Shown: positions 1 to 7,265 of the stretch, piece after piece
Layout: every line of letters begins with the position of its first letter
Numbering within the stretch: position 1 is the stretch's first letter
NCBI RefSeq assembly: GCF_000982825.1
Contig: NZ_CP011047.1
Span: 4,278,001 to 4,342,000 of the forward strand
DNA from: Cronobacter sakazakii
GTDB taxonomy: Bacteria > Pseudomonadota > Gammaproteobacteria > Enterobacterales > Enterobacteriaceae
Direction: 5' to 3'
DNA length: 64,000 nt
Notes under the pieces: model-generated
The model's input: only the letters and a program-made list of their open reading frames with translations
The model's database searches: none
What the model was told of the DNA's origin: nothing
Translations under genes and position numbers: made by a program

Positions 1-1256
1 ATCCCGACACCGCGCGCCCGGAAGGCGATTTAGCCCACCACTGGCGCGTTTCGCCGGACGGGCTCAGCTGGTGGTTTTATCTGCGCCCTACCCTGCACTG
101 GCACAATCACGAGCCAATAGATGCCTGGCAACTCCGCCAGCGGCTGCAACAACTGTTTGAGCTGGAGACGCTGCGCCAGCTTTTCGCGAGCGTCAGAGAG
201 ATTACGGTGGAGCATAAGCACTGCCTGCGTGTTGAACTCACGCGCCCGGATCACTGGCTCGCGTGGCGTCTTGCCAGTCACGGCTGTTATCTGGCGCATC
301 CGGATGACACAACGATCGGCAGCGGGCCATTCCGGCTCGCCACGTTTACGCCTGAGCTGGTGCGCATTGAAAGCCACGATCGCTGTCATCTCGGGCATCC
401 GTTGCTGAACGCGGTTGAATACTGGATAACGCCCGGACTCTTCGACAGCGCGCTCGGTACCAGCTGTCGGCACCCGGTACAGATAGCCATCGGGCAGCAG
501 GAAGAACTCGTACATCTGCGCCCCGTCAGCAACAGCATCAGCCTCGGGTTCTGTTATCTCGGCATCCGGCAAAACGGACAACTCTCACACGCGCAGGCGC
601 GCTGGCTGATGCAACGGGTTCACCGCAGCGGCATGATAGATTCCCTGCCGCTTGATGAGCATCTGATTACGCCAAGCAGTGAGCTGCTACCGGGCTGGCA
701 TCTGCCGCAATGGCCCGACGAGCCTCCTCCACCGCTGCCGCCCTCGCTGACGCTGGTCTATCATCTGCCGGTGGAATTGCCGGTAATGGCACGCCAGCTT
801 CAGCATGAGCTGGCACAGCGTGGATGCACGCTCACGCTGCATTTTCATAATGCGAAAAACTGGGACGGCTGTACGCAACTGGCGCAGGCGGATATCGTCA
901 TGGGTGACAGGCTGATTGGCGAAGCGCCGGAATATACGCTGGAGCAGTGGCTGCGCTGCGATCCGCTCTGGCGACATCTGTTAACAGGCCCACAGCGGGC
1001 GCATCTGGAAGCCACTCTTGACGCGGTGCAAAGCCACCCTGATGAACAGAGCCGTCACGCGGCGCTGCGCGAGGTATGGCAGACGCTGATGCACGACGCC
1101 GTTATCACTCCGCTCTTTAATTATCGCTACCAGATAAGCGCGCCGCCGGGCGTGAACGGCATCGAACTGAACGCGCTCGGCTGGTTTGATTTTAGCCGCG
1201 CGTGGCTGCCGCCGCCGCAAGAAGCTGGTGGACGCGACGGTGCGGCGCTACCATAA
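1..1256 (+). CDS. ybaE: YbaE, SgrR-family regulator/solute-binding protein (5' end cut by window edge)
   Basis: The reading frame is open from base 3, so the N-terminus lies outside the window; about 417 codons are present. What remains corresponds to the C-terminal region of an SgrR/YbaE protein, a family that joins an N-terminal winged-helix DNA-binding region to a domain resembling periplasmic oligopeptide-binding proteins (SBP_bac_5). Visible family-like segments include WRVSPDGLSWWFYLRP near the left edge and WFDFSRAWLPP at the C-terminus. Position beside queC matches ybaE of E. coli, whose ligand and targets are unknown. The E. coli protein is about 566 residues, so roughly a quarter is missing here. 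The track start at 207 is an internal methionine-like codon, not the real start. It ends 29 bp before queC on the same strand. Confidence 0.85.
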   Translation, partial: PDTARPEGDLAHHWRVSPDGLSWWFYLRPTLHWHNHEPIDAWQLRQRLQQLFELETLRQLFASVREITVEHKHCLRVELTRPDHWLAWRLASHGCYLAHPDDTTIGSGPFRLATFTPELVRIESHDRCHLGHPLLNAVEYWITPGLFDSALGTSCRHPVQIAIGQQEELVHLRPVSNSISLGFCYLGIRQNGQLSHAQARWLMQRVHRSGMIDSLPLDEHLITPSSELLPGWHLPQWPDEPPPPLPPSLTLVYHLPVELPVMARQLQHELAQRGCTLTLHFHNAKNWDGCTQLAQADIVMGDRLIGEAPEYTLEQWLRCDPLWRHLLTGPQRAHLEATLDAVQSHPDEQSRHAALREVWQTLMHDAVITPLFNYRYQISAPPGVNGIELNALGWFDFSRAWLPPPQEAGGRDGAALP

Positions 1257-1285
1257 CGGTTTTGCTACTCAATGACAGGGGCTTT

Positions 1286-1981
1286 ATGAAACGTGCCGTT
1301 GTGGTCTTCAGCGGGGGCCAGGACTCCACCACCTGCCTGATTCAGGCGTTACATCAATATGATGAAGTGCATTGCGTCACGTTCGATTACGGCCAGCGCC
1401 ATCGGGCGGAGATTGATGTCGCCAGCGCCCTTGCCGCATCGCTGGGCGCACGGGCGCATAAAGTGCTGGATGTGACGCTGCTTAACGAACTCGCGGTCAG
1501 CAGCCTGACGCGCGACAGCATCCCGGTGCCGGATTACGATCCTGACGCCGAAGGCTTGCCAAGCACTTTCGTGCCTGGCCGCAATATTCTCTTCCTGACG
1601 CTGGCCTCGATTTACGCGTATCAGGTGCAGGCGGAGGCGGTGATTACCGGCGTGTGCGAGACCGATTTTTCCGGCTATCCGGATTGCCGCGATGAATTTG
1701 TCAAAGCGCTGAATCATGCCGTCGCGCTCGGCATGGCGCGCGATGTGCGTTTTGAAACGCCGCTGATGTGGCTTAACAAAGCCGAAACCTGGGCGCTCGC
1801 CGATTACTGGGGCAAGCTTGATGTCATCCGCCGCCAGACCCTGACCTGCTATAACGGCATTCAGGGTGATGGCTGCGGCGAATGCGCGGCCTGCCATCTG
1901 CGCGCCAACGGCCTTAGCCAGTACCAGGCCGATAAACCTGCCATTATGGCCGCGATGAAGCAGAAAACCGGGCTTAAATAG
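1286..1981 (+). CDS. queC: 7-cyano-7-deazaguanine synthase QueC
   Basis: QueC converts 7-carboxy-7-deazaguanine to preQ0 using ATP and ammonia, a cytosolic step of queuosine biosynthesis. The 231-residue product has the same length as E. coli QueC. The N-terminus carries the PP-loop ATP-pyrophosphatase motif VVFSGGQDSTTCL (about residues 5-17). The C-terminus has the zinc-binding cysteine cluster CYNGIQGDGCGECAACHLR. The ATG at 1286 is preferred over upstream in-frame codons because AGGGG lies 6-9 bases before it and the protein then begins MKRAVVVFSGG as in homologues. tgt and queA, later enzymes of the same pathway, are in this window at 44-46 kb. The last 8 bp overlap the convergent metallo-hydrolase gene. 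Confidence 0.97.
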   Translation: MKRAVVVFSGGQDSTTCLIQALHQYDEVHCVTFDYGQRHRAEIDVASALAASLGARAHKVLDVTLLNELAVSSLTRDSIPVPDYDPDAEGLPSTFVPGRNILFLTLASIYAYQVQAEAVITGVCETDFSGYPDCRDEFVKALNHAVALGMARDVRFETPLMWLNKAETWALADYWGKLDVIRRQTLTCYNGIQGDGCGECAACHLRANGLSQYQADKPAIMAAMKQKTGLK

Positions 1982-2810
1982 CCAGGTTTTTCCCGCTTAA
2001 CCGTTCAAACTCGCGGGCGTCGTGGCTGCAAAACAGCGTCACGCCCGCGCTGGCGTCAGCGGCCAGAAGCCGCAGTCGCTTCTGGTTCGCAAGCCTCGCG
2101 GCTTTGTCTTTTTGCATCATCCACTGATAAAAGCGCAGGCCCGGCGTACAGTGCGGGTCTGCCGTCATTTCATCGCGATAGAACCACGCATCGCCGCCGT
2201 GCAGTAACCAGCCCTGCGGCGTATCAATCGCCACACCTGCGTGCCCTTCCGTATGCCCCGGCAGCGGGATCAGCAGGATCTCCGGCGGCAAACCGTCGAG
2301 CGCGCGCACCGCGCTGAAACCAAACCACGCCTCGCCATGTGGATGATAGCCATGCCAGCCGGAATGATTTCCCCATTGCCCCGGACGATAGCGCGCGCTG
2401 TCAAGCCACGTGCCGCGCCCTTCTGCAGCGGTCATTTCACGCTGCATCAGATGCACCTGCGCCTGCGGGAAATCGCTCAGCCCGCCGGCGTGATCGAAAT
2501 CCAGATGCGTCAGCACAATGTGTCGGACGTCCTCCGGCTTAAAGCCGAGCGCTTTAATATGGTGCAGCGCCGTTAATGATTCCCGGTACTGGATATTATT
2601 CAGCGCCCGGAAAAAAAGTGGTAAACGGCGGCGCGGATGGCGCATATCGTCACAGCCAAAGCCGGTATCCACCAGCACCAGCCCGTGATGGTCGGTTTCA
2701 ATCAGCAGGCAGTGGCAGATGAGGTGCGCATGCAGCCCTTTACTGAAGCCATCGTACAGCGCGCCGCCCAAAGGACACATACAACCGCAGTTGAGATGGT
2801 GTACTCGCAT
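1974..2810 (-). CDS. MBL-fold metallo-hydrolase (lactonase-like)
   Basis: A 278-residue metallo-beta-lactamase-fold protein. It has a metal-binding motif THLDFDHAGG (a variant of HxHxDH with Asp at the second His position), later candidate ligands in PGHTEGHAG and LLHGGDAWFY, and a C-terminal SHDAREF. This arrangement resembles the N-acyl-homoserine-lactonase-like branch of the superfamily, but substrate cannot be read from sequence. There is no clear signal peptide; the first 20 residues are Cys/His/Gly rich (HHLNCGCMCPLGG). AGGAG sits just upstream of the ATG at 2810. The gene is convergent with queC and overlaps its stop by 8 bp; it has no counterpart at this position in E. coli K-12. Function assignment beyond a hydrolase fold would be a guess. 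Confidence 0.8.
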   Translation of the reverse strand: MRVHHLNCGCMCPLGGALYDGFSKGLHAHLICHCLLIETDHHGLVLVDTGFGCDDMRHPRRRLPLFFRALNNIQYRESLTALHHIKALGFKPEDVRHIVLTHLDFDHAGGLSDFPQAQVHLMQREMTAAEGRGTWLDSARYRPGQWGNHSGWHGYHPHGEAWFGFSAVRALDGLPPEILLIPLPGHTEGHAGVAIDTPQGWLLHGGDAWFYRDEMTADPHCTPGLRFYQWMMQKDKAARLANQKRLRLLAADASAGVTLFCSHDAREFERLSGKNLAI

Positions 2811-2924
2811 AGCCTCTCCTTCGTTGCGCAGTGTTCAAAATTTAACAAGGGCTTTGAAGTATAAACGTTGCTGAAGAATGTGGCGGGAAAGGGGGCGGCG
2901 AGTGACAGACGCGAAGAGCCTGGG

Positions 2925-2951
2925 CGGTTTATTACGGATGGCGGGAAACGG
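2925..2951 (-). repeat. Decayed CRISPR repeat at the trailer end
   Basis: The 27 bases here begin with CGGTTTAT, identical to the first 8 bases of the array repeat, and end with GCGGGAAACGG, which matches 10 of the last 11 bases. The middle has diverged and lost 2 bases. The distance from its end to the first good repeat is exactly 32 nt (2952-2983), the spacer length of the array. I infer that this is an old repeat followed by a fossil spacer. Confidence 0.75.
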
Positions 2952-2983
2952 AGATTTTGCAGCGTGTTCGCCAGGTCAGCGTT

Positions 2984-3439
2984 CGGTTTATCCCCGCTCG
3001 CGCGGGGAACAGGCGCGGCGTCGCTGCGTCAATAATCCCGCCGACGGTTTATCCCCGCTCGCGCAGGGAACAGCCGCTGGGCGCAGCGGGCGGCAAAACT
3101 GATTTCGGTTTATCCCCGCTCGCGCGGGGAACGGCCACCCGCTGATACCGGGCCGCCGTTTTTGCGCGGTTTATCCCCGCTCGCGCGGGGAACGGCGGGG
3201 TGCCAGTCGATAAATTTACGTTCCATACGGTTTATCCCCGCTCGCGCGGGGAACGGTAAACTAACTATCGAGGGAATGAAAATGGATACGGTTTATCCCC
3301 GCTCGCGCGGGGAACGGGACTCAGACCAGGCAGAGCCGGGGACGATGCTCGGTTTATCCCCGCTCGCGCGGGGAACGGTGCCTCCCATACCGGAATAAGC
3401 CGCACGATAGCGGTTTATCCCCGCTCGCGCGGGGAACGG
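2984..3439 (-). CRISPR. Type I-E CRISPR array, 8 repeats and 7 spacers, no cas genes nearby
   Basis: Repeats of 29 nt start at 2984, 3045, 3106, 3167, 3228, 3289, 3350 and 3411, an exact 61-nt period giving 32-nt spacers. The core, on the plus strand, is CGGTTTATCCCCGCTCGCGC followed by GGGGAAC, which is the reverse complement of the enterobacterial type I-E repeat with its CCCCGC/GCGGGG stem. By analogy with E. coli, crRNA is made from the minus strand (ending ATAAACCG before each spacer), so the leader is on the high-coordinate side. Repeats 3-8 are identical. Repeats 1 and 2 end in AG instead of GG, and repeat 2 has a G-to-A change at 3065 that breaks a stem pair, as expected for the old trailer end. 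No cas gene lies in the window, so interference would depend on genes elsewhere. Confidence 0.97.
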
Positions 3440-3653
3440 CACTAACGGTAACCCTTTATACTGAATGGCATTTTTTCGCCTTCCACATCCTACCAACATT
3501 TTTACAACAACCCATCTTGTTAAAGAACGGCTGCCCTGTTGATTTTGAAGGCGTTTTTTCGCGACGCTTGTGGGCTGTTAACATCTACCGGATTGTTCAC
3601 CCTGTGCGGTGATAAATCCATGATTGCCAGCACACGCGCCACTTTTGCAGAAT
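3440..3653 (-). promoter_or_regulatory. CRISPR leader region (inferred)
   Basis: This 214-bp gene-free stretch is more AT-rich than its surroundings and lies at the conserved-repeat end of the array, where the leader is expected. Read on the minus strand toward the array it contains GTTGGTAGGATGTGG, then a run of A, then the junction with the first repeat. I could not identify a convincing IHF site by eye. The 3' end of fadM borders it at 3654, so the array promoter and the fadM transcript end share this interval. Confidence 0.5.
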
Positions 3654-4052
3654 TTACCCTGTGATTTTTTCCAGTTTTTCACGCAGCTCGCCCTCAATCG
3701 GTAAGGCTTTTTGCGTTTTCAGATCGATACAGACAAAGGTGATCAGCGCATCGGCGACCACTTCGCCTTCCGGCTCAAGCGTAATGACCTGGCTTAAGAC
3801 CCCGCTTTTACCGTTAAGCTGCTTCACCTGGCTCGTGACAGTCAGCAGATCGCCAAGCACGGCGGGCCGACGGTAGTTGATATTGATATTGGCGACAATA
3901 AACGCGATGTTGTTTGCCATCATCCATTTAAAGCTTTCATCGTTTTCCAGCCCATCCCAGCGGGCTTCTTCAAGAAATTCCAGATAACGCGCATTGTTCA
4001 CGTGCTGATAAACATCCATGTGATACCCGCGCACTTTGATTTGAGTCTGCAT
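3654..4052 (-). CDS. fadM: Long-chain acyl-CoA thioesterase FadM
   Basis: FadM (YbaW) hydrolyses long-chain acyl-CoA esters, including unusual intermediates of oleate beta-oxidation, in the cytosol. The 132-residue protein is a single hot-dog domain. The signature DVYQHVNNARYLEFLEEAR near residues 14-32 contains the Asp and the central hot-dog helix typical of the YbgC/4HBT group. Length and the position between ybaV and queC match E. coli. The next gene upstream is ybaV on the same strand, separated by a likely terminator, so fadM probably has its own promoter. In E. coli that promoter is FadR-controlled; I could not confirm an operator here. Confidence 0.93.
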   Translation of the reverse strand: MQTQIKVRGYHMDVYQHVNNARYLEFLEEARWDGLENDESFKWMMANNIAFIVANININYRRPAVLGDLLTVTSQVKQLNGKSGVLSQVITLEPEGEVVADALITFVCIDLKTQKALPIEGELREKLEKITG

Positions 4053-4101
4053 AGCGCTTGAACCTTTTCTTTTTGTCAGGGATACAGAGTGATATAAAAA
4101 C

Positions 4102-4128
4102 AGAGGTCACACCACTGGTATGACCTCT
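4102..4128 (-). terminator. Terminator after ybaV
   Basis: An 8-bp perfect stem, AGAGGTCA with TGACCTCT, encloses an 11-nt loop. On the minus strand it is followed by a G and five T (4096-4100 as A on the plus strand). It separates ybaV from fadM. Confidence 0.75.
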
Positions 4129-4175
4129 TTAGTCTGGCAAAGTTTTTCAACTCTGCAAGCGTGGATGACTAACGA

Positions 4176-4544
4176 TTAGAGGCGGATCCGGGAAAGATTA
4201 CGTTCGACGAGCGAATTCCCCATTCCCGGCACCTGTTTTAAATCCTCAATAGACTTAAACGGACCATACTCTTCGCGATAGCTGACGATAGACTGCGCTT
4301 TCTTTTTACCAACGCCGTTCATCGCCTGTGCCAGTTCATCCGCCGTCGCGGTGTTAATGCTAACGGTTTCTTCTGGCGCATCCGCCGTGGTTTCCGGCTT
4401 CGCCTGTGGCGTAGTGGCGGCGGTTTTTTCTTTTACCGGCTCCGCCTGGGTTTTTCCTGCTGATGGTGCCGCGATAGCTGCGGTGCAAAAAGTGCCGCCA
4501 GCCAGCGCGACGGCGAGACATAAGGCTTTGATTCCACGTTTCAT
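4176..4544 (-). CDS. ybaV: YbaV, exported ComEA-like helix-hairpin-helix protein
   Basis: A 122-residue protein with an N-terminal signal peptide (MKRGIKALCLAVALAGG to about AIA-AP), a low-complexity Lys/Ala/Pro/Thr linker, and a C-terminal helix-hairpin-helix domain. Within that domain, SINTATADELAQAMNGVGKK and DLKQVPGMGNSLVERN form the two HhH units. This is the ComEA-type DNA-binding fold, so the protein is probably a periplasmic, possibly DNA-binding, protein. No competence operon is adjacent and its role in enterobacteria is not established. Position between ppiD and fadM is as in E. coli. A GNRA-looped terminator lies upstream, so it is likely transcribed separately from ppiD. Confidence 0.9.
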   Translation of the reverse strand: MKRGIKALCLAVALAGGTFCTAAIAAPSAGKTQAEPVKEKTAATTPQAKPETTADAPEETVSINTATADELAQAMNGVGKKKAQSIVSYREEYGPFKSIEDLKQVPGMGNSLVERNLSRIRL

Positions 4545-4627
4545 GCTGTGTTCTCCTTGTTTGTTAACAGCCTCGCCACCTTAAGCGGAGAGAGAAACAG
4601 GCTCAAATGTCAGATTTCAGAAATGGA

Positions 4628-4649
4628 AAAGGCCGCGAAAGCGGCCTTT
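4628..4649 (-). terminator. Terminator after ppiD
   Basis: AAAGGCCGC and GCGGCCTTT form a 9-bp stem around a four-base loop (GAAA on the plus strand). On the minus strand it is followed by TTTTCC. It lies 41 bases past the ppiD stop codon. Confidence 0.85.
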
Positions 4650-4690
4650 AGTATTTGCAGTGAGTTGCAGAAATGGTGCGAGACGTCTCG

Positions 4691-6568
4691 TTATTGCTGC
4701 GGCGGTGCGCCCGCATCGCCAAGTTTGATTTTGGCGTCTTTACGCAGGCCTTTCAGCAGCGCGTCGAAGGCAATCTCTGCATTGTTCTGAGTCAGACGCT
4801 GCGCCATCGCTTTCTTCTGAGCATCCGGCATGGTGCCGCTACGCACTTCATCGAGCGCCAGCAGAACCACGTTGCCCTGCATGTCGTTGCCGATGCCGTA
4901 ACTCGGTTTATCTTTGGCTGGCAGCGGCAGAGCGAACACCGGCTGCGTCAGCGTATCCTGCGTGGTGCGCTCAAAGGTTTTTACCGGGCTGAAAGCAATG
5001 CCTGCCGCTTTCAGCGCCTCGTCACCTTTGCCCGCTTTCAGCGCGCTCAGCAGATTTTGCGCTTCTTCATTTGCCGCTTTCAGCGCCTTCTGGTGTTTCA
5101 CCAGTGCCGTCACCTGATCTTTCACCTCTGCCAGCGGTTTTTCCGCCTGCGGTTTGTGATCGGTAATACGCAGCACGAACGCGCGGTCACCATCGACGGT
5201 GATGATGTCTGAATTACTGCCCGGCGTGCCGTTCTCGCCGAGCAGGTTGCCGCCAAACACAGCGTCGGCCACCGGCTTAAAGTTAATTTCCTCAGGCACT
5301 GCATCACGGCTGAACCAGCCGGTTTCCACCGCTTTCACGCCTGCGGCTTTTTCGGCGCTTGCCAGTGATTCGTTATCGTTATTTGCCGCATCGCTCACTT
5401 TACGCTGCAGTGCGAAGAAGGCATCCAGCGCTTTCTCTTGCTTCACTTTCGCGCTGATGTCGTTATGTACCTCAGAAAGCGGCTTCACGGTGGCTGGCGT
5501 GATGTCGTCGAGACGCACAATCAGGAAGCCCACGGAGGATTTGATAACATCAGACAACTGGCCTTTCTCTTTCAGACCGGCGTTTTTGAACTCATCCGGC
5601 GTGGTGCCCGGCTCCAGCCAGCCCATGTCGCCGCCGTTGCGGGCAGTGATGACATCAACCGATTTCTCTTTGGCAAGCGTTGCGAAATCCGCGCCCTGTT
5701 TGAGCTGCGCGAGAATGGCTTTCGCTTCATCTTCGGTTTTAGTCTGGATCAGGCTGTAGCGGTTACGCTGCGGCTGACCAAATTCATCCTGATGTTTGTC
5801 GTAGTACGCCTGGATTTCATCTTCGCTGGCGTTCTCAGCGAGGGCTGCGGCATCAAGCTTGATGTAGCTTACGCGGAACTGCTCAGGCGACTGGAAATTA
5901 TTGGTGTGCTGCTGGTAGTAGTCTTTGATTTCCTGTTCGGAAACCTGCTGCTTCTGAGCCAGCGCATCGACCGCGATGGTCGCCGTGCGAACCTGGCGCT
6001 GCTGGGCAAAGAGCGCAGCAAATTGATCGCTTTCGCCCGGCAGAATGAAGTCGCTGCCCATCACGGCGCTGACCAGTTGGTCAGTCGTGAGCTGATTACG
6101 CAGCGCCTGCGCGTACTGATCGGCGCTCATGCCCATGCTGGTGATAATAGCGTTGTAGCGCGCGTTATCGAATTTACCGTCGCTCTGGAACGCCGGGTTT
6201 TTGAAAATCGACTGGCGCACCTGCTCATCGCTGATGTTGAGATGCAGCGAACGCGCATATTGATCAATCAGCGCTTCGTCAATCAGCCCCTGCAGCGCGC
6301 GCTGGCGCAGCTCAGCCATATATTGTTCATTGGACGCGAGCTCAGAGAAACGGTCGCCCAGTCTTCTCTCAAGGTTGTTGCGCTCGATGTTGACCGCGTT
6401 TTCAAGCTGGGCCCGACTGATTTCCTGGTCGTTAACTTTCGCGGCATAGTTGCTGTTACCGCCAATCAGGTAGTTACTCACGCCAGTCAGTACGAATGAC
6501 AGGATAATCAAACCCAGAATGATCTTGAGCACGACGTGATTTGCCGCCGCGCGTAAATTGTCCATCAT
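4691..6568 (-). CDS. ppiD: Periplasmic chaperone PpiD (SurA-like, membrane-anchored)
   Basis: PpiD is an inner-membrane-anchored periplasmic chaperone that works near the SecYEG exit with YfgM. The chosen start gives 625 residues beginning MMDNLRAAANHVVLKIILGL, matching E. coli PpiD (623). The longer frame to 6649 adds 27 residues not seen in the family. After a short cytoplasmic tail there is one transmembrane segment (about residues 16-34), a SurA_N-like region, and a parvulin domain around residues 265-355 (FRVSYIKLDAAAL through MGWLEPGTTPDEF). The E. coli parvulin domain is catalytically inactive; I infer the same here. It lies between hupB and ybaV with terminators on both sides, so it appears monocistronic. 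Confidence 0.96.
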   Translation of the reverse strand: MMDNLRAAANHVVLKIILGLIILSFVLTGVSNYLIGGNSNYAAKVNDQEISRAQLENAVNIERNNLERRLGDRFSELASNEQYMAELRQRALQGLIDEALIDQYARSLHLNISDEQVRQSIFKNPAFQSDGKFDNARYNAIITSMGMSADQYAQALRNQLTTDQLVSAVMGSDFILPGESDQFAALFAQQRQVRTATIAVDALAQKQQVSEQEIKDYYQQHTNNFQSPEQFRVSYIKLDAAALAENASEDEIQAYYDKHQDEFGQPQRNRYSLIQTKTEDEAKAILAQLKQGADFATLAKEKSVDVITARNGGDMGWLEPGTTPDEFKNAGLKEKGQLSDVIKSSVGFLIVRLDDITPATVKPLSEVHNDISAKVKQEKALDAFFALQRKVSDAANNDNESLASAEKAAGVKAVETGWFSRDAVPEEINFKPVADAVFGGNLLGENGTPGSNSDIITVDGDRAFVLRITDHKPQAEKPLAEVKDQVTALVKHQKALKAANEEAQNLLSALKAGKGDEALKAAGIAFSPVKTFERTTQDTLTQPVFALPLPAKDKPSYGIGNDMQGNVVLLALDEVRSGTMPDAQKKAMAQRLTQNNAEIAFDALLKGLRKDAKIKLGDAGAPPQQ

Positions 6569-6719
6569 GGTGTAACAACACTCCGCTGTAGAATGACAGG
6601 TAGAACTCGCACAGAAACATGGCGACATCCGCTGGGCCGCTGCGCGCAAAGGCGTATTGTGACAAGAAACCGGGGCGGTTGTCAGCCCATATCCGCAGAT
6701 TACTCATCCAGAAAGAAAA

Positions 6720-6743
6720 AAGGCACATCTTATGATGCGCCTT
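6720..6743 (-). terminator. Terminator after hupB
   Basis: AAGGCACATC and GATGCGCCTT pair with one mismatch around a TTAT loop. On the minus strand a T-rich run (6711-6720 as A/G on the plus strand) follows the hairpin. It separates hupB from ppiD. Confidence 0.75.
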
Positions 6744-6783
6744 GTTTTTTTATCCTCTGGCTGTGCTGACGCCAGCCACAGGA

Positions 6784-7056
6784 TCAGTTAACCGCGTCTT
6801 TCAGCGCTTTACCGGCACGGAAACCCGGAACTTTCGCAGCCGCGATGGTGATTTCCTTGCCCGTCTGTGGGTTGCGGCCAGTGCGGGCAGCGCGTTCACG
6901 AACGGAAAAAGTACCAAAGCCAACCAGCGCGACTTCATCCCCGGACTGCAGAGATTCAGTCACGGAATCAATCAAAGCATCTAACGCTCGTCCAGCCGCT
7001 GCTTTAGAAATATCGGCACCTGCGGCAATTTTGTCTATCAGTTGAGATTTATTCAC
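6784..7056 (-). CDS. hupB: Nucleoid protein HU-beta (HupB)
   Basis: HupB is one subunit of the HU heterodimer that bends and compacts DNA. The 90-residue product, MNKSQLIDKIAAGADISKAA at its start, is nearly the E. coli protein, including the DNA-binding arm around GRNPQTGKEITIAAAKVPGF (residues 54-73). Translation is taken to begin at the GTG at 7056, which follows an AGAGGAAGAG ribosome-binding site. The longer ATG frame to 7137 would add 27 residues foreign to the family. hupB sits between lon and ppiD as in E. coli, with terminators both before and after it. Confidence 0.97.
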   Translation of the reverse strand: MNKSQLIDKIAAGADISKAAAGRALDALIDSVTESLQSGDEVALVGFGTFSVRERAARTGRNPQTGKEITIAAAKVPGFRAGKALKDAVN

Positions 7057-7204
7057 TCTTCTCTTCCTCTCTTTATATTTTATATCGCACCGGGATCCTT
7101 CAGGGTGCGACCGCGCAGCAGTTATAACAGTCCTCACATGCCCTTACAACAGGAGTTGTTGATGGCACCCCAGACCGGCAATCTAAATTAGCTATACAAA
7201 AAAA

Positions 7205-7234
7205 GGCTGGCAAGTACGAAAGCACTTACCAGCC
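7205..7234 (-). terminator. Terminator after lon
   Basis: GGCTGGCAAGT and ACTTACCAGCC form an 11-bp stem with one mismatch around an 8-base loop. Seven A on the plus strand (7198-7204) give a U-tract for minus-strand transcription. Confidence 0.85.
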
Positions 7235-7265
7235 CTGTTTTTCTCAGCGCGCTTGCGTCAGGTCA

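Noticed and set aside
2878..3499. Short frames across the CRISPR array with repeated SPLARGT / SRGEQ peptides
   Set aside because: The peptide periodicity comes from the 61-nt repeat unit itself; there is no ribosome-binding site or family match.
3440..3653. IHF site in the CRISPR leader
   Set aside because: I looked for WATCAANNNNTTR on both strands and found only partial matches, so I did not annotate one.
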